A stretch of DNA of 64,000 nucleotides from Soonwooa buanensis (GTDB lineage: Bacteria > Bacteroidota > Bacteroidia > Flavobacteriales > Weeksellaceae), in contig NZ_FUYZ01000001.1 in assembly GCF_900167905.1 (NCBI RefSeq), positions 62,001 to 126,000 of the forward strand, written 5' to 3'. The translations under genes were made by a program, and so were the position numbers. The notes under the pieces are model-generated. The model was not told where the DNA came from. It saw only the letters and a list, made by a program, of their open reading frames with translations, and ran no database searches. This document shows, one piece after another, positions 63,513 to 64,000 of the stretch; the first letter of the stretch is position 1; the number at the start of each line of letters is the position of its first letter.

Positions 63513-64000
63513 CTAATACCTAATATTTTCATCAACATCGTACTTCATTCCTTCGTAGCCAAGAAGTTTTCGCATTAATCCCATTTGTCCGCAGAGATAA
63601 TCTTCTCTACCGATGCACATTCCGATGAAATTGAGTTTGTTTTCTGTGATGAACGGTATTTTCATTCCGATTTCAAAAATTTCGTCTAATTCTTCGTCTG
63701 AAGCCTCTAGCAATTTATTGTACAACAAAGGCGAAATATGATGGAAATTCTTTTTTAATTCTTCTAATGTTGGGTATTTTGCTTCTGGATTCAAAGCTTT
63801 TCCTTGAAAAAACAAATCGCTGTTCGGATCTTCTTCTCTAATTCCAAGAACCCAAGCGGTGCTGTATCTCATGTTTACGAAATTACCTGCCATCCAAATA
63901 AAATGGTTTGTTTTATCATCGATTCTCTTCAAAGCATCTTCTTCAGAAATTCCGTCTAGAAGATTCAAAAAACTTTGAGAATGCATTCTGTAAGCAGGAA
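63513..64000 (-). CDS. DinB-like family protein (5' end cut by window edge)
   Basis: Open to the end of the window. The visible ATG at 63986 may be internal, because the frame continues upstream (PAYRMHS...) to base 64000 without a stop. At least 162 residues. The pattern IDDKTNHFIWMAGNFVNMRY and ENKLNFIGMCIGREDYLCGQ fits the DinB/DUF664 four-helix type with histidine metal sites (HFIWMAGN, and PITENKLNFIG region), where members are thiol or redox-linked transferases. Assignment to the superfamily is probable, not certain. Confidence 0.7.
   Translation of the reverse strand, partial: PAYRMHSQSFLNLLDGISEEDALKRIDDKTNHFIWMAGNFVNMRYSTAWVLGIREEDPNSDLFFQGKALNPEAKYPTLEELKKNFHHISPLLYNKLLEASDEELDEIFEIGMKIPFITENKLNFIGMCIGREDYLCGQMGLMRKLLGYEGMKYDVDENIRY

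Overview
The window looks like chromosomal DNA of a flavobacterium, most likely of the Chryseobacterium / Weeksellaceae type. The evidence is low GC, Bacteroidota-type promoters (TAnnTTTG -7 elements), four cargo proteins with type IX secretion (T9SS) sorting domains, many small lipoproteins, an L-lysine 6-transaminase plus aminoadipate-semialdehyde dehydrogenase pair, and almost no Shine-Dalgarno sites. I see no phage, insertion sequence, CRISPR array or plasmid function. Most of the window is core metabolism and housekeeping, broken up by fast-evolving lipoprotein clusters.

Layout. 1-1686: 3' part of a secreted choice-of-anchor I propeller with a T9SS tail. 1842-5127: Lrp/AsnC regulator, then a cobalamin riboswitch ahead of metE. 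5219-10691: a run of small membrane, secreted and lipoprotein genes, one frameshifted in an A-run. 10697-10800: a structured GC-rich repeat. 10864-16620: a complete RND tripartite efflux operon (adaptor, pump, outer-membrane factor). 16779-22104: methyltransferase, map, a small HAD hydrolase, acyl-ACP desaturase, gpmI and a SUI1-type factor. 22105-26653: LRR protein, PhoX-like T9SS cargo and a di-haem peroxidase. 26921-35119: nucleoside phosphorylase, tag, a stress-like amphipathic protein, M28 peptidase, a sigma-54-type response regulator, MATE pump, a GNAT-nitrilase fusion and YggS.

35203-38409: a cluster of small exported proteins containing a tandem duplication that shares a 103-bp identical block. 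38411-43249: glycan-assembly operon (GT4, polysaccharide deacetylase, GT2, GT87-like) with dapD upstream. 43282-43430: a second structured repeat. 43455-50744: NlpC/P60 lipoprotein, MORN-like lipoprotein, tRNA-Ala(GGC), a giant T9SS type B protein and an esterase. 50876-54104: DUF2007 protein and the lysine-catabolism pair. 54325-61390: small membrane protein, DoxX, era, nrnA, DUF2461, a membrane protein and gcvP. 61592-64000: a Cys-rich miniprotein, a DnaJ-like membrane protein, a nonsense-mutated VOC gene, an intact VOC gene and the 3' part of a DinB-like gene.

Themes. Methionine synthesis is under B12 control. Lysine degradation runs through lat and the ALDH7-type dehydrogenase, whereas dapD serves lysine synthesis. 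T9SS export is represented only by cargo. I found no clearly new multi-gene system. The observations most worth following are the two structured intergenic repeats, the duplicated lipoprotein pair with its identical 3' block and terminator, two disrupted genes, and two unlisted miniproteins with good promoters.
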